Shown here: one piece after another, positions 1 through 7,943 of the stretch | Position numbering within the stretch: the stretch's first letter is position 1 | How the letters are laid out: every line of letters begins with the position of its first letter | From: a bacterium | GTDB taxonomy: Bacteria; Chloroflexota; Anaerolineae; Caldilineales; Caldilineaceae | NCBI GenBank assembly: GCA_016124945.1 | Contig: WGMT01000079.1 | Coordinates: 1-64,000, forward strand | Length of the DNA stretch: 64,000 bases | Direction of reading: 5' to 3' | Notes under the pieces: model-generated | Database searches by the model: none | What the model saw: only the letters and a program-made list of their open reading frames with translations | Told to the model about the DNA's origin: nothing | Position numbers and translations under genes: made by a program

Positions 1-471
1 CAAAGTGCCGGTCGGCGTGGTTGTCGGCGTGGCTGTTGCAGGCAAAGTGCCGGTCGGCGTGGTTGTCGGCGTGGCTGTTGCAGGCAAAGTACCGGTCGGC
101 GTGGTTGTCGGTGTGGCTGTTGCAGGCAAAGTGCCGGTCGGTGTAGCTGTCGGCGTGGCTGTTGCAGGCAAAGTACCGGTCGGTGTGACCGTCGGTGTGG
201 CTGTTGCAGGCAGCGTGCCGGTCGGTGTAGCTGTCGGCGTGGCCGTTGCAGGCAAGGTGCCGGTCGGTGTTGCCGTTGGGGTCGATGGAGGGACAACGGT
301 GCCACCTGAGCCACCCCCACCACCTCCACCGCTGACAAGCGGCAACAAAACGGTTATCTCCTCTGCTGGGTCAATTGGATCCGCTTGCAGGGCCAGCAGG
401 GGGACAGAAACAAACCACATGACAACAGCAATTCCAACAAACAGTTTGGCCCTACGAAAGTAAGTAAACAC
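1..471 (-). CDS. Secreted Thr-Pro-rich repeat protein (3' end outside window)
   Basis: This is the N-terminal part of a minus-strand gene that runs off the left edge. It starts at a GTG (469-471) preceded by AGGAG about six bases upstream. The product begins VFTYFRRAKLFVGIAVV, a typical signal peptide or membrane anchor, followed by ITVLLPLVSG, a glycine run, and then at least six 14-residue repeats of the form TLPATATPTTTPTG. Such Thr-Pro linkers are common in secreted Chloroflexota proteins and usually join a membrane or wall anchor to an extracellular domain; that domain would lie outside the window. The gene follows the lasso cluster in the same direction with a 45-base gap, so it might be co-transcribed. 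The plus-strand open frame over the same bases is an artefact of the repeat. Function unknown. Confidence 0.75.
   Translation of the reverse strand, partial: MFTYFRRAKLFVGIAVVMWFVSVPLLALQADPIDPAEEITVLLPLVSGGGGGGGSGGTVVPPSTPTATPTGTLPATATPTATPTGTLPATATPTVTPTGTLPATATPTATPTGTLPATATPTTTPTGTLPATATPTTTPTGTLPATATPTTTPTGTL
5..283. repeat. 42-bp tandem repeat inside the Thr-Pro linker
   Basis: Six complete 42-base copies (5-46, 47-88, 89-130, 131-172, 173-214, 215-256) and a partial seventh are arranged head to tail. Copies differ mainly by single third-base or Ala/Val/Thr-neutral changes. On the minus strand each unit encodes 14 residues of a Thr/Pro/Ala linker. The array is prone to copy-number change. 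Confidence 0.9.
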
Positions 472-516
472 GAACGATCTCCTATCAAAGAATAAACACG
501 GTGCCGGCTGTCTCTT

Positions 517-1746
517 TTACCTGTGTAGCAAATGCTTGTTGAGCAGGCGAAAGGGCCGGAGGACATAGTACAGAAACGACAGAGAAGGTGGCAGCGCAAG
601 TGCAGTTTCGTCACCTTTGTTGGGTGTAATTAGGACACGGAAATAGTGCAGCAAGTAGTGAATTCGGCGGCGCAAGGATGCCTTCATTTTAAAGTTGAAA
701 CGAAAGATTTCTCCGGGGCGCAAAGGATCATCCCGCTGAAAGAGCCAGGCGTAGATTTGCGCTGACAGTGCTGAAATGCTGGGATCAGCCGCAACTTCAG
801 CTTGTGTCTCATGCGGCAGTGAGAGGCCCAGTACGGTCTGTGCCAGGTACAACCCCAGGCTCAATGTTCGTTTCACCTCCATCTGTTGAGCCTGCGACCA
901 GACGTAGTTCCAATCTAGATCTGAACGGCGGCTTACAAGGGCGGCCACATCGGCGATGAGGCTCAAGGTAAACCAACAGTGTTTGTTGCCGTGAAGACAG
1001 AGCAGCAACAGCAGATCTTCGTTGGAGAGCATCTGGACAGTGGCGTTCTCTAGTGTCAACGAAATTCGGCGCGACCAGATATGATCAAAGTCAAAGGGCG
1101 AAAAGTACGAGCGCCCCTTGTCATCCCATTGGAGATCAATCGCAGCGACACCATCGTATAAATTGATACAATTCCACAACCCCATCGAGTCTTCAATACC
1201 GGATGTCCATACCTCTCGGTAGCCCAGATCAACAAGACACTCCCTGGCGGCGTCAACATCATCGCGGTGAACCAACATGTCGATGTCACGTGTCTCGCGC
1301 AACCACGATTCTGGGTAGGCCACCGCAGCCAACACAGGCCCCTTGAAAAAGAAGACTCGAATGCCCGAACGGTGCATGGCGTCGGCAATGTCGGCGATCT
1401 TCAGGCTGATCATGGCGCGGTGAATGGCGCGCACCGAGAGCGCCTGACGAACAGTTGCTACAGTTGATTCTGGCACTCCCTCAAATGAACGCTGTTCCAG
1501 CCACCAATAAAGAATGGGCAACATGCGGTGGCGCTCAGCCGTGGCAATCAGCGCCGCCCAGTCAATTGAATCAAGTGGGCGAGCGTCATTAAATATTGCC
1601 CCGTCATTAAATGTTGGCGCGTGAATGCGCAGACAGTGCTGAATGCTGGTGAGCAGCAGTTCTACATCAGGCGACAACGGGAAAGCAATCTGATGGGGCC
1701 GACCGGCTAAATTTTCGGTTTGGTGATTTTTCATTTGATACAACAT
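517..1746 (-). CDS. Nucleotidyltransferase-family protein of the lasso cluster
   Basis: A protein of about 409 residues resembling the uncharacterised nucleotidyltransferase family (NTP_transf_5 type) often found in lasso and related RiPP clusters. Visible signatures are IRVFFFKGPVLAAVAYP and the acidic catalytic-type motif ETRDIDMLV near residues 150-157, followed by an alpha-helical C-terminal half. The open frame extends further upstream, but that part overlaps the ABC transporter gene. The ATG at 1744-1746, one base after the transporter's TGA, is the sensible start. Established knowledge: in the pseudomycoidin-type clusters a protein of this family acts after the kinase and adds sugar to the phosphorylated lasso peptide. 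The same role here is inference from neighbourhood. It is last in the run kinase, exporter, nucleotidyltransferase and is probably translationally coupled to the exporter. Confidence 0.75.
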   Translation of the reverse strand: MLYQMKNHQTENLAGRPHQIAFPLSPDVELLLTSIQHCLRIHAPTFNDGAIFNDARPLDSIDWAALIATAERHRMLPILYWWLEQRSFEGVPESTVATVRQALSVRAIHRAMISLKIADIADAMHRSGIRVFFFKGPVLAAVAYPESWLRETRDIDMLVHRDDVDAARECLVDLGYREVWTSGIEDSMGLWNCINLYDGVAAIDLQWDDKGRSYFSPFDFDHIWSRRISLTLENATVQMLSNEDLLLLLCLHGNKHCWFTLSLIADVAALVSRRSDLDWNYVWSQAQQMEVKRTLSLGLYLAQTVLGLSLPHETQAEVAADPSISALSAQIYAWLFQRDDPLRPGEIFRFNFKMKASLRRRIHYLLHYFRVLITPNKGDETALALPPSLSFLYYVLRPFRLLNKHLLHR

Positions 1747-1747
1747 T

Positions 1748-3664
1748 TCAAGATGGGTTCCGGGATGATACAGTCGTACCCAGGCTGTTGTGCGGTTTTG
1801 CTCCGTTGGACCATTCACCAGAATGCATAGACCGAGTTTGTGCTGCATCGGAACGGGTTTGGGCCGTCCACGAAAAGGCATAGCGGCCACCTTGGGCCAG
1901 CAGTTCTTCATGGCTACCGGACTCCACAACCACCCCCTGATCCATGACGTAAATATGGTCGGCGCGCATGGCGGTTGTGAGCCGATGGGTGATGATGAAT
2001 GTCGTCCGCCCAACAGCTAGCTTTTCAAGACGGTCCAGCCACTTGATCTCGGCCCAGGAATCCATGGCGCTGGTTGGCTCATCTAAAATCAAGATCGGCG
2101 CGCTGCGGTAAAAAGCGCGGGCCAATGCCATGCGCTGCCATTCCCCGCCACTTAGTTCCGTCCCCTGTTCGAACGCCTTGCCGAGCAATGTCTCGTAGCC
2201 GAGGGGCAGTTGCGCGATGACCTCATCTGCGCCAGCATTGCGCGCCGCCGTCGCGACACGCTCATCGTTGTGTTGCGCGTTTAGGTCGCCCAGGGTAATG
2301 CTTTGCCTGGCTGTTGCCGTGTAGGCAACTGGTTGTTGAAAGAGGACCGTGATCTGGCGGCGTAACTCGGCCAACTCGAAGCGTCGAAGGTCTACCCCGT
2401 CAACTTCGACCGCGCCCTGCATGGGATCGTAAAAGCGGCAGAGCAATTTGATGAGCGTGCTTTTGCCGGCGCCGTTTGTGCCGACAATCGCCGTCATTTT
2501 CCCGGCTGAGATTGTCAAATTGAATCGTTCAAGCGTGGGTTCGTCGGCGCCAGGATAACGAAATGTGACGTCACGAAACTGAATCGATTGATTCAGTTTG
2601 AATGTCACCTGCGATGGGGCAGGCGGATCGGTGACCTGTGGCGTCAGCGTCAAATAGTCGAACAGCTCTTCTAAGTAGAGGCTATTGGCGTACAACTCGC
2701 TGACATCGCCAAGCAGCACACGCATCAGCCCTCGGCCTTTTTCAAAAGCCTGATAGAAAAGCGCTAGATCGCCCAACGAGAGTTCGCCGTTGAGTGCGCG
2801 CATGCCAACCCAGGCAAAAGCGCCCACGGCGGCAAGCAACGCCACAACACCGATGGCCAGGCGATTCAGGCTGTACTGTTTCAGCAGTTCTATCCGTTGT
2901 TCTCGTAGGCGTTGGCGCACCTCTTGATACGAAGCCTGAAAGTGTTTCCCCAGGTCAAAGAGACGGATCTCAGGCGCAGCAACTCTATCGGTTAGGAGAC
3001 GGTTGTAGTAGTCGGTCCAGCGCCGGTTGGCTGTCACCGCCTGCCACCAACTGTGGTAGCGCAAATTGTGGCGGAGGACAACGTAGAAAGCCGGCAGTGT
3101 GCTGATCACCAGCGCCAGCGGAAGCAACACGCCATACGGGAGCAACAGCCCCACCATGGCAATGAATGTCAAGCTGTTTTGCAGCAGTGCGCCACAGCTC
3201 TGTAACAGAGCCAACGGACGTTGGATAGCTTCCCCGGTGGCGCGGCTAAGCCGGTCGAAGTATTCGGGGGTTTCGTAGTAGGCCAGATCGATGGAGACAG
3301 CCTTGTCGTGGATCAGGCGACTGACATGATCTTGCACACGTTCAGCCTGCGCCGTGTTGATCCAGAGCAGCAGGCTTTGCGAAGCGTCATTCAGAATCCA
3401 GATCATGGCCATAAACGCGGCCGGCCAGAAGACGGGCGAAAGCGTATCCCACGAGAAACCCGATCCCAGTGCGGCGCTCAAGTTGTCCACCAAAATACGT
3501 GTCAAATAGATCGCACCCACCGGCAACAGCGCTTGCACCAGTAAGAAGACGAGCCAAAGTAGCATGCGCCAGCGCGTGGCCGCCCATACCAGGCGCAACG
3601 TGCGCGGCAGATATGAAAATTGCCTGGCGACTTTCTTGAATTTTTGATGGAGTTGAGTCGACAT
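1748..3664 (-). CDS. ABC transporter (fused membrane/ATPase), probable lasso peptide exporter (D)
   Basis: A 638-residue half-transporter with an N-terminal six-helix exporter domain (about residues 20-330) and a C-terminal ATPase. Walker A is GTNGAGKST near residue 393, the signature is LSGGEWQR near 502, Walker B is ILILDEPTSAMD near 522, and the H-loop sits in ITHRL. It would work as a homodimer in the inner membrane. There is no N-terminal C39 peptidase domain, so it cannot itself be the leader protease. The start ATG lies two bases after the kinase stop, and the stop is one base before the nucleotidyltransferase start, indicating one operon. Given the precursor and cyclase nearby, export of and self-immunity to the mature peptide (McjD-like) is the likely role. 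Confidence 0.85.
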   Translation of the reverse strand: MSTQLHQKFKKVARQFSYLPRTLRLVWAATRWRMLLWLVFLLVQALLPVGAIYLTRILVDNLSAALGSGFSWDTLSPVFWPAAFMAMIWILNDASQSLLLWINTAQAERVQDHVSRLIHDKAVSIDLAYYETPEYFDRLSRATGEAIQRPLALLQSCGALLQNSLTFIAMVGLLLPYGVLLPLALVISTLPAFYVVLRHNLRYHSWWQAVTANRRWTDYYNRLLTDRVAAPEIRLFDLGKHFQASYQEVRQRLREQRIELLKQYSLNRLAIGVVALLAAVGAFAWVGMRALNGELSLGDLALFYQAFEKGRGLMRVLLGDVSELYANSLYLEELFDYLTLTPQVTDPPAPSQVTFKLNQSIQFRDVTFRYPGADEPTLERFNLTISAGKMTAIVGTNGAGKSTLIKLLCRFYDPMQGAVEVDGVDLRRFELAELRRQITVLFQQPVAYTATARQSITLGDLNAQHNDERVATAARNAGADEVIAQLPLGYETLLGKAFEQGTELSGGEWQRMALARAFYRSAPILILDEPTSAMDSWAEIKWLDRLEKLAVGRTTFIITHRLTTAMRADHIYVMDQGVVVESGSHEELLAQGGRYAFSWTAQTRSDAAQTRSMHSGEWSNGAKPHNSLGTTVSSRNPS

Positions 3665-3666
3665 GT

Positions 3667-4641
3667 TTACCGCGCACTTACTGGGATAAGTGCATTTTCT
3701 TCAATCGCCGAAGCTGTGGGGAGCAGAGATGAAAGATGCGGCGAACGGCGAAGATAGAAACCAGTGATCAGGCCAACCAGACTGACGCACTGCTGGAAAT
3801 GTTCAGCCTGCCATCGTTCAATGAACTCGGCGCTAAGCGCGCCCAAGTACGAGTACCGAATCAATTCCACCAATGTCTGCTGACTCTCAAGTGGCGAGAG
3901 CGCAACGGTGTCTGCCACAGGAGTGTCTGTTACTGAAGGCACCCCATCCGCGAGGACGTAGATTTGGTGAAGTTCGATGGGATCTTCGACAAAGCGATCA
4001 CCAACCAGGCAGAAGCCTTTGTCGATCCCTTCGTAGAGCGGTGAAATGTCCCGGTGCTTTGCTTCATCCAGCACCGCCGCAGCAACACCGCGCCAGAGCT
4101 TCACATGTGGAAAGGCGGGCAAGACGGTTGCTTTGCCGTCTTGGATGCGCACAGCAAGCACATCGTCTGTGATTACTCGATGGCCGCGGGTGTAGAGCGT
4201 TGCGGCAATACTTGATTTTCCCCGTCCTTTGGGGCCGAGGAAGGCAACGGCTTTGTTGCCCACTTCCACTGCGCTGGCGTGGAGCACCATAAAGCCACGC
4301 TGGTGCAGAAGAATCGCCAGCACAGCACTGAGTAGGGGGAGCCGTAGAATTGCGTCGTCTATACCTGCGGCGGGTACCACCACGATTTCTTTGCCCTGCC
4401 GAACGGTGAATTCGCCTACGCCGGGCCAAAAAGCAGAGACGGAATCTTGCGTGATGCGAATCCCGCGCACGGTATCCTCTTGCACGGTATCCTCTTGCAC
4501 GGTATTGGAATCAGTAGCCAGAGATTCACCTTGTGCTGCCAAAGAAATACAGACATCCGAGGTCTCAAAAGAGGCAGGAATAAGCTCAGGCAGGCATAAC
4601 TCAGATTGAATCAAGAGACCATACGCTTTATAGCAATACAC
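3667..4641 (-). CDS. HPr-kinase-like lasso peptide kinase
   Basis: A 324-residue protein with a P-loop GPKGRGKSS near residues 135-143 and the HprK-like stretch GHRVITDDVLAV that follows it. Family members in lasso clusters (paeninodin type) phosphorylate the side chain of the C-terminal serine of the precursor. The neighbouring precursor here does end in Ser, which fits. The start is GTG at 4639-4641 with AGAGGA eight bases upstream; no better start is visible. A perfect 16-bp hairpin lies just upstream of the ribosome-binding site and may control its expression relative to the precursor. A short duplication in the N-terminal third gives the repeated residues TVQEDTVQEDTV. Kinase assignment is strong as a family; peptide phosphorylation is inference. 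Confidence 0.8.
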   Translation of the reverse strand: MYCYKAYGLLIQSELCLPELIPASFETSDVCISLAAQGESLATDSNTVQEDTVQEDTVRGIRITQDSVSAFWPGVGEFTVRQGKEIVVVPAAGIDDAILRLPLLSAVLAILLHQRGFMVLHASAVEVGNKAVAFLGPKGRGKSSIAATLYTRGHRVITDDVLAVRIQDGKATVLPAFPHVKLWRGVAAAVLDEAKHRDISPLYEGIDKGFCLVGDRFVEDPIELHQIYVLADGVPSVTDTPVADTVALSPLESQQTLVELIRYSYLGALSAEFIERWQAEHFQQCVSLVGLITGFYLRRSPHLSSLLPTASAIEENALIPVSAR

Positions 4642-4664
4642 AATACGAATCCTCTATGGAATAA

Positions 4665-4705
4665 CTTTGCATCGATGAGGGTGGCTACGCCTCATCGATG
4701 CAAAG
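4665..4705 (-). promoter_or_regulatory. 16-bp perfect hairpin between precursor and kinase
   Basis: Arms 4665-4680 and 4690-4705 are exact reverse complements with a nine-base loop. The hairpin lies about 115 bases beyond the lasso precursor stop and just ahead of the kinase ribosome-binding site. No U-tract follows on the minus strand, so it is more likely an RNA-stabilising or attenuating structure than a simple terminator. It could make the precursor message more abundant than the tailoring genes. Confidence 0.7.
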
Positions 4706-4818
4706 CCTGAGATCCACGTGTTTGGCATCGAAGATCTCGCTAATTTCAGAACCGTTCTATCCAGAGGCAAGAGCCACTATTTCGATGCCTACGCTGGTAA
4801 ACTTCCTTAACCTTTAGA

Positions 4819-4968
4819 CTAGGAAAAGGTCAGATCGCCAAAGGCAGTACCGGCACGGAAGGTCTGATCCAGTTTGCTACCGGTGCTGTTGCCCTGCGTA
4901 ATCTTCTTCACATCACCGTATACGGTGAGCTGAGGAGCCACATACTGCTTCTTAACAATGCTTTTCAT
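4819..4968 (-). CDS. Lasso peptide precursor (A), 49 residues
   Basis: A short gene with ATG at 4966-4968 and TAG at 4819-4821, and an in-frame stop upstream, so no longer version exists. An AAAGG ribosome-binding site lies about 11 bases upstream. The leader contains YVAPQLTVYGDVKKIT, which fits the YxxPxLxxxGxxxxLT pattern bound by lasso B1/RRE proteins, with Thr24 at position -2. Cleavage after Gln25 gives a 24-residue core starting GNSTGSKLD: Gly1 and Asp9 can form the nine-residue macrolactam ring. The 15-residue tail carries bulky Phe residues that could act as plugs and ends DLTFS. The C-terminal Ser suits the adjacent kinase. It lies between the cyclase and the kinase on the same strand. 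The exact cleavage point is inferred from the Thr(-2)/Gly1/Asp9 spacing. Confidence 0.9.
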   Translation of the reverse strand: MKSIVKKQYVAPQLTVYGDVKKITQGNSTGSKLDQTFRAGTAFGDLTFS

Positions 4969-5137
4969 GGTGGGTATAGCCTTTCTTCAAAGCTGGAAAA
5001 CAGATCAAGCACGAACAAAAAGGTTCACTTCTTAGATTTTCCTTTTTGCGTTCTCCTTTCTAACTGAATAAACGTAGAGCGAAATAGTGTTCAAGCCGGA
5101 ACAGAACAGGTCTGAAATTAGCAGGGCGGGTGCTGAT

Positions 5138-7075
5138 CTAAGCCACTACAGAAGAGACAGGCAAAGCGTTGCCTAGCCAGCGATCTAGTATCGCCACTCG
5201 CAACAATGTAGAGAGCAGATCGAGGCCTACGTTCCCTTGTTTGGTGGTAAATTCATCATAGATCGCCTCTGCTTTCTCTTGATTGACATATTGTGCAGTC
5301 CTGGCACAGGGAGAACGGAAGACAGCCTGTAACCTATCGCCGCCAAATGAAAAGAGACTTTGGGCAACGCTCTTGCTGAACTCCGTCTTTTCGCGCCGCC
5401 ACTGAATTTCTAACGGCAGGATCCCCTTCATGGCTCGGCGCATGACAATACGATCCCAATTCTGCGCAAACTTCTGAGATGAAGGTAAAGAAAGGCAGAA
5501 TTCCAATAGCCGCTTATCGAACAACGGGAAAACAAGATCAACCTGGTGCGCCGACGCAACTTTGTTCAACAGTTCAAGCGCGCTTGCCTGTCCTGGATCC
5601 GAGAGGACAGACAAATGTTCAAACCGTGCATCGGCGTTGGGCAAGGGGCGGCTCTGCTGCCATGCCCTGTAGCGATCCGCCAGGCCGATTTGGCGGGCGA
5701 AATCTGGGTTGAGCAAGGCAGACGACGAGCGAAGACCTTCCTCTGATCGCTTGCTTGGATGGGGAGACGGCGAACGTTTATCCGAAACCCGTTTCGAAGC
5801 GGTGCGTCCAAGCGTATAGTGGTAGAGGTACGGCCAGGCCACCTGCCATGCTTTGGCGCGGCTCAAGGGCACAACAGCATGCAATTCCTGGCCGAATGTC
5901 AACCACTGACCATGCCGGGCCGACTCATGCAACCGATTTCTGGCCGTGCAGTACAGTAACTCATCGCCGCCGTGCCCTTCAAAGATCACGCGGATCCCTT
6001 GCTCACCCACCGCACGAAGACGTTGCCAGGCACCGGAAAGGCCCGGTGCAAAGAATGGCTCGTCTGCGTAGTACAGCATGCGTTCCAGATCAGCCAGCGG
6101 GCTGTGCGCATCGCCCGTCAGGTAGTTCGCTACGAAGTTTCCCTGGGCCAGCACCAGGTTGCTATACTGCCGTTCGTCACAGGCTGTCACTGTCTCGTAG
6201 ACGGTTGTAAAGGTATGCAAGGGGACGTTGCGATCCCGCAACGTCAACTCGGCGAGGCAGGCAACAGAAGATGAGTCCAGCCCGCCGCTCAGGAATGCAC
6301 CCACGTCCGCGGCGCCTGGCAACCGACACTCCACCGCTTCACGAAAAAGATCAAGAAACGCTTCTGCATAAGCTTCATTGGACGATAGTTTGAGTTCCGT
6401 TTGCCAATCTAACTGCCAGTAAGGGCGACAGTGCATCTGAGCGGACGAGACAGTGATTGCATGTGCAGCCGGCAATCGGTAGACTTCCTCAAAGAAGGTT
6501 GTGGCAGCACCATCCATAAAGCCGGCCAGATACAGGCCGATCTGCGCTTCGTTCGGCCGTAGCGGCCCTGGCACAGCAGCGCGCAAAGCTTTGATCTCCG
6601 ACGCCCAGTAAAAGGCACCATCACACACTGTGTAGTAGAACGGTTTCACACCCATGTGATCGCGAGCACAGAAGAGCACCTGCTGCTGCGCGTCCCAAAG
6701 GACAAAGGCAAAGTCGCCGAGTAACTTCTCTACACAACCTTCCCCCCATCGTTCGTAGGCGAGCAAAATCAGATGGCTGTCAGACGTTACAGAGCGTTCC
6801 GCGGGAGAAATGTGGAGCAGATCGCACAGTTGTGCTCTGTTGTCTAGCCGGGCATCGGCCGTGATGACCAGTGATTCAGCTCGAAGTGACACAATCTGGT
6901 TGCGATGGGCATGTGGCGCAGTAGAAAGCAGGCGATGTCCGAGGCCCACGTGTCCGTTGCACCAGAGATCGGCGCCATCGGGGCCTCGATGGGCGAGGGT
7001 TTCCCCCATGCGAGCAACTAGGGTTGCATCCACAGGTCGCCTATCCAGCGAATGAACGCCAAAGATTGCACTCAC
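5138..7075 (-). CDS. Asparagine-synthetase-like lasso cyclase (C)
   Basis: A 645-residue protein with an N-terminal class II glutamine-amidotransferase fold (RGPDGAD near residue 31) and a C-terminal ATP-pyrophosphatase domain (SGGLDSSS near residues 263-270). The N-terminus is MSAIFGV: the nucleophilic Cys2 needed for glutamine hydrolysis in true AsnB is Ser. Lasso cyclases typically lose this residue, because they adenylate the Asp/Glu side chain of the core and let the core Gly1 amine attack. With the precursor about 170 bases downstream and the RRE protein 39 bases upstream, macrolactam formation is the likely reaction. A true asparagine synthetase is the alternative and is less likely. 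Confidence 0.85.
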   Translation of the reverse strand: MSAIFGVHSLDRRPVDATLVARMGETLAHRGPDGADLWCNGHVGLGHRLLSTAPHAHRNQIVSLRAESLVITADARLDNRAQLCDLLHISPAERSVTSDSHLILLAYERWGEGCVEKLLGDFAFVLWDAQQQVLFCARDHMGVKPFYYTVCDGAFYWASEIKALRAAVPGPLRPNEAQIGLYLAGFMDGAATTFFEEVYRLPAAHAITVSSAQMHCRPYWQLDWQTELKLSSNEAYAEAFLDLFREAVECRLPGAADVGAFLSGGLDSSSVACLAELTLRDRNVPLHTFTTVYETVTACDERQYSNLVLAQGNFVANYLTGDAHSPLADLERMLYYADEPFFAPGLSGAWQRLRAVGEQGIRVIFEGHGGDELLYCTARNRLHESARHGQWLTFGQELHAVVPLSRAKAWQVAWPYLYHYTLGRTASKRVSDKRSPSPHPSKRSEEGLRSSSALLNPDFARQIGLADRYRAWQQSRPLPNADARFEHLSVLSDPGQASALELLNKVASAHQVDLVFPLFDKRLLEFCLSLPSSQKFAQNWDRIVMRRAMKGILPLEIQWRREKTEFSKSVAQSLFSFGGDRLQAVFRSPCARTAQYVNQEKAEAIYDEFTTKQGNVGLDLLSTLLRVAILDRWLGNALPVSSVVA

Positions 7076-7114
7076 AGCAGATCCTGCGCCGACGAAGACA
7101 AAACTGTGTGGCCT

Positions 7115-7456
7115 TTACGCGGAAGATTGGGCTTCATTCGAGATTTCTATCAGCTTTTTCTCAGCGAGTAAACGCAACAGGGCATAGAGATCCCGGCGAC
7201 ACTGTTCGATCTCAACCTCGTATTCCTCAAGCAGTACAGCAAGAATCTGTTCAACGGCAATCGGTGATTGAGCAAGCTGCCAGACGCGAGCACCTACCGA
7301 ATTCAGGCCGTAGTAAATTCCGTCTTCTAAATGAAGAATCGCTGCTTCTTCCCCCAATTTGCTTGAAACCTGTTTGCGGGTTGCCACAACTATCATGTGG
7401 TCGGCAATCAATGTTTCGGAATGCGAGTAGTGCTCAATCACATTCAACTCTTTCAC
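7115..7456 (-). CDS. PqqD-like RiPP recognition element (lasso B1)
   Basis: A 113-residue PqqD-family protein. The segment EAAILHLEDGIYYGLNSVGARVW followed by a helical C-terminal half is typical of the winged-helix RRE fold that binds RiPP leaders. It is the first gene of the lasso operon and should bind the YxxP leader of the precursor and present it to the maturation enzymes. The longest start is GTG 7454-7456, but AGGAG lies only one base before it. A TTG three codons later (7445-7447), ten bases from the same AGGAG, may be the real start. In most lasso clusters a B2 cysteine protease follows or is fused; here it is absent. Confidence 0.85.
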   Translation of the reverse strand: MKELNVIEHYSHSETLIADHMIVVATRKQVSSKLGEEAAILHLEDGIYYGLNSVGARVWQLAQSPIAVEQILAVLLEEYEVEIEQCRRDLYALLRLLAEKKLIEISNEAQSSA

Positions 7457-7732
7457 GCTCCTAACTTAGATAGAAAGACTTTGCTACATTAAGCCAAGGC
7501 CTTATTAAGAATCACCAAACTGTAAGTAGAATTTAATGGAGAATAGAAAAAAAGAGATGTCCAATTTGTCATGCTTTCCGCATGGTTTTGGCATGATCAG
7601 AAACTAAGTATTTATGCTGAACCGAGTGTATGTAGTAGCAGCATGTCCACCCTGTACACGGCTGTTTCACCAGGTGGTATGACTTTCAAAAGTGAATTCG
7701 ACGTCCCAGACGATTACGCACGTACCAAACAG

Positions 7733-7793
7733 GAAAAAGAAAAAGTAGACACAGCAGGGGCAACCTTACAGAAAGATTCCCCTGCTGTGTCTA
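7733..7793 (-). terminator. Rho-independent terminator of the G8-domain gene
   Basis: A perfect 15-bp inverted repeat (arms 7746-7760 and 7779-7793, GC-rich core). Read on the minus strand it is followed by a T-rich tract, CTTTTTCTTTTTCC. It lies about 150 bases after the stop of the minus-strand G8 gene and about 280 bases before the lasso operon start, so it separates the two transcription units. Confidence 0.75.
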
Positions 7794-7820
7794 AATAGTC
7801 GTCCGGCGAAGTTCTCGTTC

Positions 7821-7888
7821 ACCTTCCAGGAAGGGGGCACCAGTAAAGTTCGGGGCTCAGATACTTATCTGCCCCCTTCCAGGAAGGT
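7821..7888. repeat. Interspersed palindromic element, family 2, copy 1
   Basis: Exact inverted arms of 19 bases (7821-7839 and 7870-7888), each containing CCTTCCAGGAAGG, separated by 30 bases. A clearly homologous element with the same layout and a related spacer is at 50613-50679. It sits in the 487-base gap 7457-7943, together with the terminator and the presumed lasso promoter. I could not identify convincing promoter hexamers there. Confidence 0.75.
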
Positions 7889-7943
7889 TTCGGTATTTCA
7901 CCAGAGAACCACTCAACGTGGGACGGTGAAGCTACTTCCCCTC

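Noticed and set aside
1-283. Possible CRISPR array
   Set aside because: The repeats are directly adjacent 42-bp coding units with no unique spacers, and no cas gene is present.
5-463. Plus-strand frame with VPVGVAVGVAVAGK repeats
   Set aside because: It is the complement of a minus-strand Thr-Pro repeat linker that has a signal peptide, GTG start and AGGAG site; the plus frame has no such support.
4690-4968. An alternative RiPP class for the precursor (lanthipeptide or sactipeptide)
   Set aside because: The core has no Cys, and neither a LanM/LanB nor a radical SAM enzyme is nearby; the cyclase and Gly1/Asp9 spacing fit a lasso peptide.
5138-7075. Housekeeping asparagine synthetase
   Set aside because: Cys2 is replaced by Ser, and the gene sits between an RRE protein and a lasso precursor.
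7571-7798. 75-residue plus-strand frame between the lasso operon and the G8 gene
   Set aside because: No ribosome-binding site, no recognisable domain, and its 3' end is made of a hairpin plus T-tract that fits a minus-strand terminator. It is also not the missing B2 protease.
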